Assembly (NCBI GenBank): GCA_034190875.2
Contig: CM067349.1
Coordinates: forward strand, 2,258,624 to 2,322,623
Direction: 5' to 3'
Source of the DNA: Urechis unicinctus
Lineage: Eukaryota > Annelida > Polychaeta > Xenopneusta > Urechidae
DNA length: 64,000 bases
Position numbers and translations under genes: made by a program. Under the pieces are notes generated by a model. The model did not search any database, was not told the origin of the DNA, and saw only the letters and a list, made by a program, of their open reading frames with translations. Below are positions 62,265 to 64,000 of the stretch, one piece after another. Every line of letters starts with the position of its first letter. Within the stretch, counting starts at the first letter, position 1.

Positions 62265-64000
62265 ATGGTGAAATCCACGCCAGGCCCTGCCACCCTATCC
62301 ATGGACGAAAGTTCTGGCAGAGGAGCTGAACCTGCTAGGTGGCCTCAAAACCCAGCTTGCAATCAAAGTACTTCGCTTCAAGACCGACAAAGATGGTGTC
62401 ACTGGAGTACACAGAGCCGGCCCCCAAATCCAGGAAATGCTGGGTAAGTGGGTTACCCTAGGTTCTGGGTGGATGTTTGAGGCGGTAGAAACCATCTTGA
62501 TCGACATCGCCAAGTATCAACCACTCAAAGGCGGCTTCTACCTCCCTCTACCCCCACCACTGGCAAACAAAGGAGGCCATCATAAACGTCAATCACCGAG
62601 ACCACCTACGCATACTATGGTCCATCATCTCAGCCCTCCACCCAGCTGCCCAGAATCCACATCGGCCCTCAAAATACAACATCCAGTGCCTCATAGATAA
62701 GCTAAAAGGCTCAGGTGTGACGTACCCCACACCGTCTCCCACGACGAATAAATCGAAAAAGCTCTTGACCTAGGCCTAAACGTATTTGGTTGGGATGGGA
62801 AAACCGTCATAGTCCACCGGATCAGCAAATACCCCGGCACCTGCATAAACCTCATGCTGATCGAGGATGAGTCTACCATAACACCCGGATTAAAAACCTA
62901 GACCACCTACTCTACGACCAGACAAAATACGAGGGCCGCAAATTCTTCTGCGAACGCTGCCTCCACGGCTACACCACCTCGGCCTTCCTCCAGGTCCACA
63001 AGCCAGAGTTTGCAGGTGTCAGCCAAACAGCAGTGCGGGTAGACATACCAGAAGAGGGGAAAAACATCCTATCCTTCCCGAACTGGCAAAAGCAACTCCC
63101 GGCCCCCTACGTCATTTACGCAGACTTCGAGGCGCTTACAGTAAAGCTCCCAGGGCCAGCACTCAATCCAGAAAAGAGCAACACCCAGAAGACCCAAGAA
63201 CACCAGGGTTGCGGGTTTGGCTACATAGTGGTCCGATGCGATGGAAAGACCTCGCCCCCAGTAGTCTACAGAGGAAGAGACACTGTGGAGAAGTTCCTCA
63301 AGGCCTTACAGCAAGAGGAGAAAAAGATCAAAGCAGTTCTCTCCTTGCGGATGACCAGGGAGGACCAAAGAGTCCACAAGACCGCAACCCAATGCCACGT
63401 CTGCAGCTAACCACTCGGAACCGTCCGGGTCCGTGACCACTACCACATAACCGGCAAGTACAGAGAGGCAGCCCACAACGCCTGCAACCTAAAGCTTAGG
63501 TTGAGCCCCAAGAAAACCCCCATCCCCGTAGTTTTCCACAACCTCCGGGATTATGACTCTCATCTCCTGATGCAGGGCATAAGCAAGGTGGAGGGAGACA
63601 TCAACTGCACCCCCAACAACATGGCGAAAACATATCCCTATCCCTCAGCCAGCTCTGCTTCATCGATAGTGCACAGTTACTCGTGGCCTCCCTAGACAAG
63701 CTGGTCTCCGCCAACAACCCAGTCACTTCTCCGTGACCGCACAGCACGAACCAGACCAGGCAAAGCTAGGGCTACTCCTATGCAAGGGAGTCTTCCCCTA
63801 CGAGTACATGGACAGCTGGGACAAGTTCGACTCTCCCCTCCAGCCCATTGATGACTTCTACAGCAAACTGTCGGAGCAGGGTATATCAGCCACAGACTAC
63901 GCCCACGCGCAAAAGGTCTGGAACACGTTCAGCTGCAAGAACATGGGCGACTACCATGACCTCTACCTCCGGACCGACGTACTCCTCCTAGCCGATGTCT
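62265..64000 (+). pseudogene. Family B DNA polymerase (Polinton/adintovirus type), degenerate, runs off the window
   Basis: A GC-rich plus-strand gene of the protein-primed polymerase B group (Pfam DNA_pol_B_2 type) carried by Polinton/Maverick elements and adintoviruses. In order: an N-terminal region (about 62300-62560), a Cys-rich segment FFCERCLHGYTTSAF (about 62945), exonuclease motif I at YADFEAL (D at 63123), a CHVC plus DHYHITGKYR treble-clef insert like that of endonuclease VII (63395-63490), exonuclease motif II in FHNLRDYDSHLL (about 63535), and exonuclease motif III in GDYHDLYLRTDVLL (about 63945). The palm domain would lie beyond 64000. It is broken by frame changes near 62570, 62700-62779, 62865-62886, 63630 and 63700-63727, and by a TAA at 63408-63410, so it is a dead copy or badly assembled. 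No ATPase, integrase, protease or capsid gene of such an element is visible in the window. Confidence 0.85.

Overview
This is AT-rich (about 60-63% A+T by eye), intron-bearing, transposon-littered animal nuclear DNA. There are no operons or bacterial-type genes, and no rRNA or tRNA gene that I could see. The mix of elements (an I/Nimb-like non-LTR element with RNase H, a second non-LTR lineage, a Ty3-like integrase fragment, and a Polinton/adintovirus-type family B DNA polymerase) points to a marine invertebrate. The 3' end of the I-like element resembles tails I associate with mollusc genomes, but that is a weak hint and the species cannot be fixed from this window.

Layout. Positions 1-61.8 kb are mostly a mosaic of one large non-coding repeat superfamily, with its pieces in the same orientation wherever I compared them. 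The left copy (about 541-5640) is related to the right copy (about 27995-34260). A 4.3-kb unit is tandemly duplicated at 7648-11993 and 11994-16267. A 3.18-kb unit is tandemly duplicated at 32235-35413 and 35414-38597. Older diverged pieces lie at about 5930-7647, 17350-18060, 38598-39980, 42188-44830 and 55031-56500. The order of blocks (C-D-AT tract-B, then D again) recurs in several places, as expected of a decayed tandem array with a very long monomer. Long (TA)n tracts sit at the same place inside three copies.

Inserted into or between these repeats are: a 5'-truncated, frameshifted I/Nimb-like retrotransposon on the minus strand (25145-27663); a second broken non-LTR retrotransposon on the plus strand (40122-42187), which lands inside an older repeat copy; and an internally deleted LTR-retrotransposon pol fragment (48004-49469) keeping part of RNase H and an integrase with HHCC and DD35E signatures.

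The stretch from about 49.5 to 53.7 kb looks different. It has no match that I found to the superfamily, carries a convincing 165-bp minus-strand exon (50960-51124), a possible first exon (52819-52842) and a small CpG-rich block upstream, so it may hold a real host gene. A second gene-like patch (56520-57724, plus strand) has splice signals but a broken reading frame. The right edge (from about 61.8 kb) changes abruptly to GC-rich DNA, with a 70-bp minisatellite and then a degenerate protein-primed-type DNA polymerase B gene running off the window.

Most open frames of 60-180 codons here are chance frames in repeats. Where the same stretch occurs in two or three copies, the frames usually break. 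The elements do not form a pathway; the window records repeat expansion and decay rather than a gene cluster.
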